NCBI RefSeq assembly: GCF_030867095.1
Contig: NC_081833.1
Coordinates: forward strand, 69,839,895 to 69,903,894
Length of the DNA: 64,000 nucleotides
Direction: 5' to 3'
DNA from: Alligator mississippiensis
Lineage: Eukaryota > Chordata > Crocodylia > Alligatoridae
Below, piece after piece: positions 12,743 to 24,046 of this stretch; within the stretch, counting starts at the first letter, position 1; each line of letters opens with the position of its first letter. The position numbers and the translations under genes are program-made. Below the pieces are notes generated by a model, which was not told where the DNA came from, ran no database searches, and saw nothing but the letters and a program-made list of their open reading frames with translations.

Positions 12743-12955
12743 GGGTGCATCTATATGTGCATTAACGTGCCATTGTTACTGCGCATTAAGTTTAGTACCT
12801 GTAATAACAGGTACTAACTCAATGCACAGTAGCGCCGGCGCACAATCTGTTACTGATACCAATACTCGGTAGACCAATTCTACTGCACATCAGCATGGCT
12901 TTTGCTGTGACATGTTAATGCACAGTAGAATTAGTCTCTTGTGTAGATGCACTCA
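12743..12955. mobile_element. MITE with GGGTGCATCTA ends, abutting the hAT copy
   Basis: It starts GGGTGCATCTATATGTGC and ends TGTGTAGATGCACTCA, with internal GCATTA/TTAATGCAC repeats as in 5956-6210. Its left end overlaps the right TSD of the hAT element at 12492-12736, which suggests the hAT element inserted at the very edge of this MITE. Confidence 0.75.
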
Positions 12956-14829
12956 CTGACAAGGACCCAGATGTAGCTGGCAATATTTATGCAACACTGA
13001 GCTGCAGTAATTCAACTCGATAGAATGGTGCAAAATGTGCCTCTTTTTTCTCTTTACATCAGTATTGAAAAAAAATTAGGATATTTGAAAAGATTCTCAA
13101 GTGAGTGATAACTCCTTTGATATCAGACAGTCTAGCCAATGTCTTTTAATAAAAGAAAAGACAAGCACACAACTTATTTCCAAAAGTATAAATGAAATAA
13201 ATCCTTCTAAGGCAATTTCCTTGTTCCTTGCCGATTTGTGGAAAACTGCTAGATTTTTTACCAGTCTGTATCAGCCACCATAAACAGTGCTAACCTACCC
13301 ATGCATGTTGAGAGTCAATATTCATTTCCAGCTGTGACTGAACACAGCAGGAAGCTGATAACACATCAACGACTCAAACTGGGTCTCTCCGTTTTAAAAT
13401 GGGATGCATGATTTGGGATAGATCCTATGTGGTTTTCATAGCAAGCATAATACACAAAGATCAAATGTGACACCTGAATTTTCTATTATACTTTTCACAG
13501 GCTGTTCAAATTATATACTTCTAGCAATACAAAAAATATTAAAAATTCAAGAAATATATTACTTCCCTAATTTATCATTGCTAACATCATAATTATGAGA
13601 GACAGAGAGAACATTTAGGGCCATATCCTCAGCTTGGATCAAGTCAGCTACTGAATGGGACTGTGACAATTAACATCCGCTGAGGATCTTGCTAATTATC
13701 GACTAGTGTTAAAACGACCTTTTTTTTTTTCCATCCAGGGTGTGATACAACTACTAATCTAAGATGTTTTCATTTCACAGATGGCTCTAGTGTGTGCAAC
13801 ATCGCAGAAGTTACTGAACCCTGACAAAATAGCAAAGCCAAAAGAAATCATGTAGTTAATTTCACAACATGTAACTGATATTTTTATCAGATTTAATAAC
13901 CTCTCTAATCTCCAATCATAACACATCGACTCATTCTAAAAAAGCCCGGCAAGATAAAAGTCTCCAAAACACAAAAAAAACCCCAACACAACCCCATCTG
14001 GGGTGACCCATGCAAGAAGACTGATTTTAGTACAGAATATTTTTTCTGTCTTCCTTTTATTTTTGGATGCATTGGTTTCTGTTATACTAGAAAATCATTT
14101 ATCTGGTGTAAAGTGTTAATTTCTAAGCCCCATGCTGTTGGCACTTTAAAGTGTGTTTTATGGGGGTGGGAGGGAGGAAGAGAGAGAAAGATAAAGAGAT
14201 GATCCAATACAAACTTTCATGTGAATCTTTCACCTGTTTTGTATTAGTCTTCAGTTACAAAGCATGGATTAGCACTTTACATGGCCTGAAGTGCCTATTT
14301 TGTGCTGTGTGTACTGAACTCTTCTAATGACACTTTACCAATAGCAGGCGCTTTCATAAAAGATTATGCCACTGGTTTGTTTCCCCTAGAGGAACAGGAA
14401 TTCAAAGTTTAAGAAGTATCTCTTACGTTGTTACAGCTGGTGGCAGATGAGAGAGCACACTCCATTTACTGCCCTTGAAAGTCTTGGAACAGCTCTCAGA
14501 AAGTGGAGTGAAGGACTTTGCTCGGTGTGGAAGTGTCCCCTGGACCTGACCAGGCTATGCATGCAGCTTGCCAACCACTGTGGCTGCGAAGTATAGCTAC
14601 CAGGAGCTACAGGCACCTGCTACAGAGATCTTCAGAAGAGGCAAAAGGTTGGGGAGTCCCTTTCTGAAGTTACGCTGCTGGTACCTCCTGCACAGCTCGC
14701 ATGCACGTTTTAAGTGTCTTCAGGCATTAGAAAAATGGCTCGGCGTTTAGGACATGCCAATTCTAAGTGGCAGAAACTTACCCAAAGAGGAGTTACAGCA
14801 AAGCCACAAAGAGTAAATAAGAGCATTAG
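12956..14829. other. Intergenic, nothing recognised
   Basis: AT-rich sequence with two poly-purine/poly-T tracts. No gene, RNA or bounded repeat could be supported. Confidence 0.4.
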
Positions 14830-15029
14830 AGTGGGCCTCGGGGGTCTGCCACAGGGGCACCTGTTGCACTGCTATTGTCTGATCTACCTGCTGGCTCTTT
14901 CCCAGCCTGACTTTACCTCCAGTTTTTCACCCACCACAGCTGATGTTAGCTTTTGGGGTGTTGGGGAGGCAGCCCCTGGGGCCAGGAGGAGCCTTGCTTG
15001 CTCCCTCAATGGCTGACTCTGCCTTTGCA

Positions 15030-15624
15030 ACTGGATCCACCCCACCGGGGGTCTGTGCTCATCCTCACAAGAGATCCCCCTTTAAAAGGGTGCCCCTTCC
15101 AGCTTCCAAGCACCTGTTGGGGCTTCAGCCATCCCAGCCTTGGCCTCCTATTTCTCTGGCTATACCCTCAGCCTTGGTTCACTGTCTTTACCTCAGCTCT
15201 ACAACCACAAACAGGTCCTCCAGCAGAAAATCTCCAACACAAAACAGTGACCTAACCAGTCCTAACTTAAACATAAACCCCTCTGGGGCTCAAGCCCTGC
15301 CTCTCAAGCTAGCTTGCTTCCATCCCTCCAGCCCCCAAGTACCTCTCTCACCCTGGCTTACCTCCTTGCTACAGCCAGCTCTCCTAGGAGCACCCTATCC
15401 TCCTGCAGCCAGGGCCAAACTGCCCTGCACATGGTCAGGGACCAGGTGTATATAACCAAGCCCAGACCTCTTCCAGCCGTGTGACCAGATCTCCTGCACC
15501 CAGGGCACAGGTGCAGCTAATTGCATCATTAACTGCCAGGCCTGTTTTGTCCTTAGCTCAGTCCACCTGCCAGCTACTACCTGCCCGCGCTGTCCTAGTA
15601 CCAGGGGCAAGGTTGCCTGTGACA
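15030..15624 (-). mobile_element. Putative LTR (gypsy-like), minus strand
   Basis: On the minus strand a TGTCACAGGCAACC start at 15624 is followed by AATTAGCTGCACCTGTGCCC and a TATA-type box (TTATATAC, about 15448-15455). The sequence then stays GC-rich to about 15030. This order resembles LTRs I associate with turtle and crocodile gypsy elements. The 3' boundary, TSD and partner LTR were not found, so the call is tentative. The open frames through it (170 codons at 14943-15455) look incidental. Confidence 0.4.
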
Positions 15625-15989
15625 GGCCATCCCCGCACAGACGTTCGGTTTTGTCAGCACACGCAAGTTCCAAGCTCGTTCCGACTCGTCGACCTGGCCA
15701 GGAATTTTCCATTCCAATCATTTTCCTATGAAATCCAGGTCTACACTGTGGTCCCAGGACTCCTGAGGCAAAGCCTTGCTCCTGAGCAGACCACCCCCCC
15801 CCAGCTCCAGAAACAAGATGATTACGCTGGTTCGGGAGTGCCTCCCGTGGCTACTTTTGAGAACGTCCCTGGCAGAGCAGTGTCTTGTGCAGCCTGGCTT
15901 TCTCTGAAGCCTCCAGCCTCTGGAGTCATGAGGTTGGCTGCCATTGTCAGTGAAGTTTCCCCAGTCTCGGCAATTCAGAGCCAAGTCCA

Positions 15990-16285
15990 AGTAACACAGG
16001 ACAGGAAGGGACCTCTCTTGGACACTGCCTCCCGTCTTCGTGATCGCAGGCAACCCTATCACACAAACCCTTCCAAACTGATCGAGCCCTGTGGTCCATC
16101 TGGTTAGGTTTCTTTCCCCCAGTGCTACTGGAAGGCTGCTCCAGAATTTCAGGCCACAAGTGATTTAGGAACCACCTTCTGATGCCCAGCCTAAATGTAT
16201 TCCTGGCTAATTGATACCCATTCCTTCTTGATCCAAAAGTGTCCTCTACATTGAAGGAGCTCTTCTCCCTCCCTGGCATTTACTC
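15990..16285 (-). mobile_element. CR1-type LINE fragment, minus strand
   Basis: GGAAGGGACCTCTCTTGG near the left end and GCTACTGGAAGGCTGCTCC, TGCCCAGCCTAAATG and GAGCTCTTCTCCCTCCCTGG to the right match, in reverse, the C-terminal and 3' portion common in sauropsid CR1 copies. A 208-codon plus-strand open frame (15481-16107) overlaps it and is best read as accidental. Confidence 0.5.
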
Positions 16286-16289
16286 CCCC

Positions 16290-18653
16290 GTAGCAAATGA
16301 ACACTAAAGGCTCTGAATGCAGAAGGCAAATAAAAAGAACCCAAGTGCTGTTATCTTTTAACGAGCCAGGGGGACTCTGCCACGCAAGATTTTTCAGGAT
16401 CTGACTCAAGGGTTTTGATACTGCCCTTTCTGCTCCTCTGCGGGCGGCTTCAGTTTCCCTTAGAATAGAGGGGAGGGCCTAAGAAAAACAGTCACACGGC
16501 TAACGGGGGAAGAGGAAACATAACTTGCCATGTTTCCAAAACACTATACTCTGCTTGCAAAAATAGCACTTTGCCTATGCCCTTCACTGTAAGTCAGAAA
16601 TCCAGCACTCTCATGTATTTCAGGCAAACTGATCTTTCCGTGAGCAACATGTGTGTAACAGCTAATATCATCATGTGTTTCCAAAGTGAGAAAGCTCCAG
16701 AAATAACTTCGCCAGCTGTAGATACAGTTTTTACCAGCAAGTATCCAAGACTTGGCGCATACACATTTAATATGTTGAGTCTCTTTTATTAAATTTCTCA
16801 TGTAAATCCTTGATGGACATGAGACTGATGGTGCCTGATGCAGCTGTGCAAGGAGTGAGTGATGCAGGCTCAGCTACCTCAGCTGGGTATGTCTCTTTGA
16901 GATAAAATAACACTTCTCGTACCACACAGTAAAAGAGTTAGAGGAAGGGACGGGGCTAATCCTACTAACTCGATGAGAAATGGCATGGGTTTTATCAAAA
17001 ACATTTTTGAAATGTAGAATTTAAAAAAAAAAAATCTTTATTATAGGAAGATACAAAGATCTCTCTCCCTCTGTCTCCTTTGTTTCTGTCCAGAAGAAAG
17101 ACACATCACTAAAGTTTAGGCATACAAAAAAAACCCAGCAGCAGCAGCATCAATTGTGGAGCCACATATATTTCAGCATTTCTGCAGACAGCACATCAAT
17201 CAGTTTGCTTTACCGAACCCAAAAAATGAGGTTTTAAGTTTTACTGTGGCTTCTGTCAGTGTATAAAAGATGTAGTTCCTCAGCTTTCGAGTACAGCAGA
17301 TAATACTGTCAAGGTTCAAAATTATACTTATTGCCTGAGCTGTGCCTATGATATCCATGGCATTTGTCCCCTGCTCAATACTCTGCCTGTGCTCCAGCTT
17401 TGTTTTTTATTTTTTAATATATTTTGAGTGAAGGAAAGGAAAGCCTGTGCAGATTGTAGGGAAGCTAGTTCAAAACCCCACAGTACTGGAATCCAAAAAG
17501 CTGATTATGCCCTAACTATGGCAACTGCACTTGTGCGATACAATGACAACAAGCTCGGACTGAAACCTTCAGAGCTCTTCAATTTCCTCTTGCCTGCTGC
17601 TTGGATAACAATCGCAGCTGAGTGGAAATCAACCTTTGTTCCTAGCATTAATAAACGCATTAATGGATTCTGGAGAAGTCTTGTGACGAAGCATTTAACC
17701 CATTCCAGCAAAGACTCCTCCCACACAAAACAGTGTGTACTGATAATCCTGTTCCCGTAAAGCCCTAAATTGTGGCCCTTGTAAAGGTGCAAGTATCAGG
17801 TTGGACATACTTAACCCAGGCTTGTCCAGACAGAGAGATGGCCCCACATCACAGTGAGGGAGATGGCTGAGGACTGGCCCTCATCCAGTACAAACTGTGA
17901 CAGCCTAGTTTACACCAACACAGGACCCAACCGCATCATAAGATGTGAATGTGTGGCAGGACCAACCTTCAGCTGAGATCATAAAAGACAAGCTCTTGCC
18001 TGTGGCCTAGGAAAACCAGTCCTCTCCACCCTGTCCCAATGTTGCCAGTTTTCTGGGAGGCTATCCCATGCCAGCCCAGAGAGAGCTTTCTCTCCTATAT
18101 TACTCCACTCCATCCCTATACTTTGAAATCGGGTTGGAGAATCCATATAGCACATGCATGTAAATTGATAGCGTTAAGCCAAAAAATACATTTCTTGGCC
18201 AATCCAGTTCCACAGTAACAGCTCCTTTTACAACATTAGACAGGCACAAGGGGTCACATCCAAGGAGAACAGCATTTTTCCTTGAAGGTCGGTCTATTTA
18301 AGCTAACTGACAATCAGAATAGGTAATACTTCTGCACATGCCCACCTAGACATGTCCCAAATGTAGTGTCCTGAAACAAGGAACAAATCTGTTAGCTAAT
18401 TCAAGTTAATGACAATCAATTAACTTGGGGTTTTTTTTAAAAACAGCCACAGGCACTACACCTCGGGCAGTACAGACATCATCCCTGCCCTGTTCAGAAC
18501 CTAATCATAATAATAAATGTGGACACAATGGGGCTGGAAGCACTCCCATAATAAAAGCAATAGTAACAGAGGCCTGCTGCCCACACTTACTGTTTGCTTG
18601 TTCAAGAAGGAATTTGATGAACTATGCTAAGAAACGACAATTAAACAGTCTTC
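16290..18653. other. Intergenic, nothing recognised
   Basis: No gene or bounded repeat. Short open frames at 17428-17760 on both strands overlap each other and show no domain. Confidence 0.4.
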
Positions 18654-18661
18654 CTCTAGCT

Positions 18662-19935
18662 CAGGAGTGGGCAATTATTTCGGATAGAGGACCGCTTATG
18701 AGTTTTGGTGAGCTGTCAAGGGCCACAAGCGTAGCCCCGCCCCTTGACAGGTGCCCCAACCACTGGTCACCATCTTGGGACTGGAAGTCCCACCCCCTAA
18801 CCTTTGCCAGTGGAAGTGCCTTGCTCCTGGAAGTACTCCTTTTGGGAAGGGGGGCTGCCATTTTGGAACCAGAAAAAAAACAATAAATTATATACTAAAA
18901 ATCAAACATCGATAATAACATACTTTAATTTTATTTTAAAAGATATTTTTGTTCTGATGTTCGTGTGTTTGTGTGCTGTATATAGAGGTGAGTGCATAAT
19001 AGCTTAAAATGAAGTCTTACTCTTGCATAATGTAGGGGAGTGTGGAGGGCTGGATATGAGGTTTTTGGGTGTTGTGGATGTGTGTGTGAGGATGTGGGGC
19101 GTGGGGGGTATGGATGTGGGTGGGTGGGTATGGGAGGTTTGCGGGGAGAAGTGTTTGTGGGGATGTGTGGGTGTGTGTGGGTGAGTATGGGGTTTGTGGG
19201 GTGTGTAGAGGGGGAGGGTGGCTGAGGTATGTGCGTGGGAGGGTGTGGGGTTTGTGGGGCTGTGGGGAGAGGTGTAGGTGGGTGCAGTGTTTATGGGGTG
19301 TGTGATTGTGTGTGGGGGAAGGTGTGGTTATGGGGTTTGCAGGGGAAAGTTTGTGGGTACAGTGGTGTGTGCATGGGAGACCTGCATGCACCCCCTGAGC
19401 CCGCATGCCCTGCGGTACTTCCCCACCACCTCCAACAGCGCGCAGCCCCGGTGCATCCTGCACCTGCTCGGGACTCACCCCTGCTGGAGCAGATCAACTG
19501 GAACCCATGAGCAGACCCTACCCGGCCCAACCCATGCTGCCTGCCCTTAGCATGTTTTGCTGCCCCTTGGGCACGCAGTGGGGCTGGGGCAGCCACCCAG
19601 GTGACAGCTTCTGACCCAAGCTGCTGCTAAGCCCAGGTGGGCAACCCTGGAGCGGGCACGAGGCACGTGGAGTTGTGGCTGTGCAGCATGGATCCCTGCC
19701 AGTACTGCGGGGCTGAGGCCTGCGGCAGCAGCAGCCAGAAGGAGCTGCCTGCCACCTGGGCTGCCAAGAAAGGCAGTCCTGCTGCAGAGCCGCTCCAGCC
19801 CCACTGCATGCTCAGGGGCCAGCAGGACATGCCATGGCTGGACTGTGCCTGAGCCAGGGGACCAAGGGACTCACCACAGATAAAGACCCACCATGGGCCA
19901 GATCTGGCCTGCGGGCTGTATTTTGCCTACCCCTG
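18662..19935. mobile_element. hAT element copy A, 1274 bp, perfect 8-bp TSD
   Basis: The left end CAGGAGTGGGCAA and the right end TTGCCTACCCCTG are terminal inverted repeats. CTCTAGCT is present at 18654-18661 and 19936-19943. The first 220 bp and the last roughly 60 bp align with copy B at 60292-60925 (for example TGAGTTTTGGTGAGCTGTC and CCAGATCTGGCC). The middle carries a G/T minisatellite absent from copy B. No transposase frame is present. Confidence 0.92.
19030..19380 (+). repeat. G/T-rich minisatellite inside hAT copy A
   Basis: Irregular units of the type GGGGTTTGTGGGGTGTG are repeated for about 350 bp on the plus strand. The open frames on both strands (His/Pro/Thr-rich on the minus strand) are products of the repeat. 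Runs of G suggest quadruplex potential. Confidence 0.85.
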
Positions 19936-20539
19936 CTCTAGCTTCTTCACACCTTCTACTAATAAGGTCAACCTCCTTGATGCTGTTCATGAATTTAGCT
20001 ACATCTCCACCCACTCATGATCCTCTTGTTTCCCCTCTCACTCTCTTTGCTCCTCTCACTTTCTTTAGTACCTTGGGCTTTTTCCAAGCCTCCTCTCAGA
20101 TGTAGAATATCCCCTTCTCTTTTTCTGCCTGAGCAACAATGCTGCTTCTGGATAGCTTTTCTTGGTCACTTTGTCTGTACCTCCTCAAGTCTGAAAAGGC
20201 ATCTGCTAAAACTGGTGTGTCCATGACTTTGTCTGTACATGATTCAGTTCCTAATGTGGTGGGAACAAGACCTCACTGTTGGTACAACAGCAAGCATGGT
20301 CTGTGATCAATACTTAACAGCAATAAAAGGAAACAAGAAAGAAAATCTAATTTGGGCCTGGCTGTGAAAACATGTCAGTTCAGTAGCTCAAGTCGATATA
20401 AGCTGGTCTCCATGTCTTGGGATGCTGCTGGCAATGACAGCTTGTCCGTAGTCCTACAGAACAAACCTATCCCCTTGGGGAACTGCCTTTCTGGCCAGTT
20501 GCCACCGAAGGGTAATTGTAGACAATGGGACAGAGTCTA

Positions 20540-20595
20540 CTCTCAGTTGTAAAGGAGTAACTCTTGATTTATGCTGGTCTAAAGCACAGTTTGGC
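20540..20595. mobile_element. Fragment of the palindromic MITE (TTACACTGGTG type)
   Basis: CAGTTGTAAAGGAGTAACTC then TTGATTTATGCTGGTCTAAA matches the layout of the elements near 258 and 812. Short and diverged. Confidence 0.3.
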
Positions 20596-20839
20596 TTCCC
20601 CCCAGCCAACATTCATTCAACATTCATTTTCAATTTATTAAGGATTCTGGCTAAAAACCATGCTCCCGAAAACAACATAACAAACACAGAACCATAATAT
20701 AAATTTAAAGCTTCACCCCAGCACTCCAAACCTTGCACTGATCACCAGCTCTTAATAGCTGATGCTGTATTTGCAGTTGTTCAAGCTGCAGATCTCTGCA
20801 GAAGTTCTGCAGGGCATCCCTGGGAGCAGCTGCTAATAG

Positions 20840-20900
20840 TATCGTAGAAAATGAGGGTTGGAAGGGACCTCAGGAGGTCATCTTATCCAACTGGGGCAAA
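20840..20900 (-). mobile_element. CR1 3' end fragment, minus strand
   Basis: ATCGTAGAAAATGAGGGTTG then GAAGGGACCTCAGGAGGTCATC is the reverse complement of a CR1 3' tail (GATGACCTCCTGAGGTCCC... and a terminal CTACGAT-like repeat). Only the tail is left. Confidence 0.75.
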
Positions 20901-23753
20901 AGTTCAATAAACCAATTTAACCCAAATCAGTCAAGTCTGATACTACATCCAACCAGTTTATCTTAAACCAGTTTCAGCCATTTTGAAAGCACTTTATGTG
21001 CACTGAACTTTTGCTGTGTTACAGGTTTGAATCAGTAGCTGATCGCTTATACCAGATTCTGTCCCTAGCTATGGAGAACAGAAGTGAAGTGAGACCCTAA
21101 TTTAGGACAAGGGTACTGAAGAAGAGAAACAGGCATGAAAGAACATATACTGGTAGATTGGGGCCAGGTCTTCCACTCCCTTGCATTTACAGGCTCAATT
21201 CTCAGGCCCCACCAGTTGACAAGGAGAATCTTCACCTTCTACCTCAGCACAGTAGGGTGAGAAATGCAGCCCTTTTGATTCAGGGAACATTTATGCCCAC
21301 TATCACAGGTATAAACTTCCTAAGAGTCAGTCTAAGAGTCAGGAGGATCAGGCCCTGTATTTTTGGATAAGGGCAACTAACAAAGGCCTTTTACTGCAAC
21401 CTCAGTGAACGCCCCTGGCTGCATGACTCAAGCACACAGTTTAACATTTCTCGAAATGGACTAGTCACAAGAGCAATTCCTCTGCAAAGTGATATCTGCC
21501 ATGCAGTATATGAATCAGCATGGTTATTTTTCAAGTTGGACAAGTTATAATGAGAAAAGTTGTGTCAGAACAGTGTCAGGAAGAGTGAGTAAGAACGAAA
21601 CCAAAAGACCAGTACAGGCTTGGGAGATCCAATCATCTACAGGCGAGAACCAGGGGTTGCTGCAGCAGCGAGGGCTGAGACTAGTCTCCAGTCACCTTGC
21701 ACATGCTCTAGTTTATTTTCAGACAGTCTCTCTTTTCCTTGCAGCCCAAATATTCCCCGGCCCTGCTGTACTGCTAGTTTTATGACTTCTTAGTTGCAGC
21801 ATCATAGTAAATAACCGTGAATGGCACTAAACACCAGCTCTCTTCTGATACAGTGCTGATGACATGACACTTTCAGCAATAGCTTTAATATACTTTCAGC
21901 TCTGTTGCCCACTGAAACAAGGGAACGAAAGGCTGATATTCCTCCTTACTGCAAACACCAAAACACACCTTCCAGGGGTCTCAAAAAGGAAAGTTCAGAC
22001 TGCAGTCAGCAGCAGACCATGTAGATAGGAATGCATTGTGCATCCTACCAGGTTTCATGCAGCCCTCTACGTCTCATGGTATAAATACTTTGCAAATTGC
22101 TCCATGCCAACAAACCACAGTCCTGCTATGGGAACGCGTTGTCTTCTGCCAGGGTCTTACCATATGGAACAATTTGCAGCTGGGCTTGTTTTCTGCTAAG
22201 CACCCAAAACTATACTTCACTGCTTAATCTCACATATACAGACCCTTCCTAGCACAGTCCACAATCTACATGTCACATGACACAAGGGATGACAAAGTAG
22301 GGAAGAAGACAGCGGGCATAATAACATGATCATCTATTTACTCAACTAGAGCCTAATCTTATACCCAGCAATGTCATTTGACCTCCATAGTGCAGGAGCC
22401 AGTCTTCAGAGGCATGCAAATGGCATAGCTGAATTCATATTTTTAAATGTACGGTAGCTTTTCTTCTCTTAAAAACTAGAAAATGAGGTCATTGCGGATA
22501 ATGCAGGTATCTTGTCTCTGCAGATGAAGTAGATGCTTCCATGGGGTTTCCACTACCAATTAACTTTCACATGTAATGAAGTATAATCCCCCCTGAGAAA
22601 GTCGGCTTCATCTGTGATATATTCCCAACAGACGCTCAGAAATCTTACAACCTAAATTCAGCCTGACAATGACATTATTTTTAAAGTATTATTGGAAAAG
22701 CTGCAGGAACACAAATGTAATATTTAAAATATGTTAATAAGAATAGACCAAATTTCCCTCTGACTCGGAGTCAATTCCACTGCCTTTCCCTCAATGGAAA
22801 TTACCATGCTACTAATGAAGAGTGTCACGTTAACATTAAGAAAAAATAGCAATATTCTATCATCTGTGTTCCATTATGATAACACAAATCTATTTGTATT
22901 AAAAATGTTTAGCCCACCTTTTCTGGAAAACAAACGTAAATCAGTCTGGAGAATCAATCTTCAGTTTCCTCCCTATAAAAGCTCTCAAGTTCACACACAT
23001 TAGGAGTAGTGAATTTTATGACTTTTATTCCTGTCACAATAAAAACAAACAGTTTGGTGGCAAAACGTATCATAAATGTATTGCAGCTGCATGGGCCTAA
23101 ATTTCTTCGTATTTGAGCTGGGGTGAATCAGAAACGACTACGGAAGTTAACCAGGTTACGCTACCATAAAGCCCTGCATTTTGACTCACAAGTTTCCATC
23201 ACTATCTCTGTAGTTTATGTCCCAGGCTATACAGAGGAAGCGATAATGTTCTTCTCAGAAGAAGATAGTCCATAATAAATGGCTCTTTCAGGTGAATAAA
23301 AAAACACAAGCTAAAAAGGCATGCTTTTGATGCCTACACGCTAACGTCACAAGCTTGTCTTCTGCAACAATACAAGACAGCATTCACCGAAAAGGAATGA
23401 AGCCAAATTCACAGTCCTATCAAATCCACTTTGCACTGATCTTGCAACACAATACAGTAGTCTACTGGGGGAAATCAGCTAGCAAGGCTTTCCCTCCTGT
23501 TAGAGGAACCCTCATGTATTTGGCATAGTGGCTTTTATACGGTCTCCCCTGCTGGCACTGCCTCAGAGGGCATGGCAGTAAAAAAGAACAAAAAACCAAG
23601 GACTAGAACCAAAAAGGGCCATCCTTCAGGCATCTAAATTCAAATTTAATGTCCAAAACACTCTTGCCTGACCCTGGAGGCACCTAAATTCACCAGGCAA
23701 ACCCAGAAGTTCCCTTGGCTCTGTTTTTTGCCCAGATCTATCTTAGCAGCTTG
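20901..23753. other. Intergenic, mostly unrecognised
   Basis: No gene supported. A weak piece of the TTACACTGGTG-type MITE may lie at 23115-23160. The block 22440-22760 is AT-rich and free of repeats I know. Confidence 0.4.
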
Positions 23754-24046
23754 GGGTGCCTCTACCTGGGCCCACATCGGCGCAGACTTGCTTAATGGAG
23801 TCTGCCAAAGTGTTCTTACTAGAACGCTCCAGCACGCTGCAGCATCACATGTATTCAGTGTCCCATGTTGCAAAACACCAGTGGGGGCACTTGAACTAAA
23901 ACTCATTGAACAAGCTTTAATTAAAGCACACTTGCGGCCACTTTGAAACACGGGGTGCTGAATACATGTGACGCTGCAGCGTTTTATTTAGAGCTGCTCT
24001 AATTAAAACACCCCACACACACCCTGGAGCACGTGTATAAACACCC
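23754..24046. mobile_element. Hairpin MITE, about 293 bp
   Basis: GGGTGCCTCTACC at the left and the complement of GTGTATAAACACCC at the right resemble the ends of the 5956 and 12743 elements. Long inner arms pair: CGCTGCAGCATCACATGTATTC with GAATACATGTGACGCTGCAG. No coding content. Confidence 0.65.

Noticed and set aside
14943..15455. Pro/Ser-rich open frame of 170 codons
   Set aside because: Overlaps the putative LTR, is antisense to its TATA box and shows no domain.
15481..16107. Plus-strand open frame of 208 codons
   Set aside because: It crosses LTR-like and reversed CR1-like DNA, has no domain, and GC-rich repeats often stay open by chance.
19017..19478. Minus-strand His/Pro/Thr-rich frame of 153 codons
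   Set aside because: It is a translation of the G/T minisatellite inside hAT copy A.
20905..21070. Palindromic MITE around AACCAGTTTATCTTAAACC
   Set aside because: Possible arms do not pair over more than a few bases at the outer ends.
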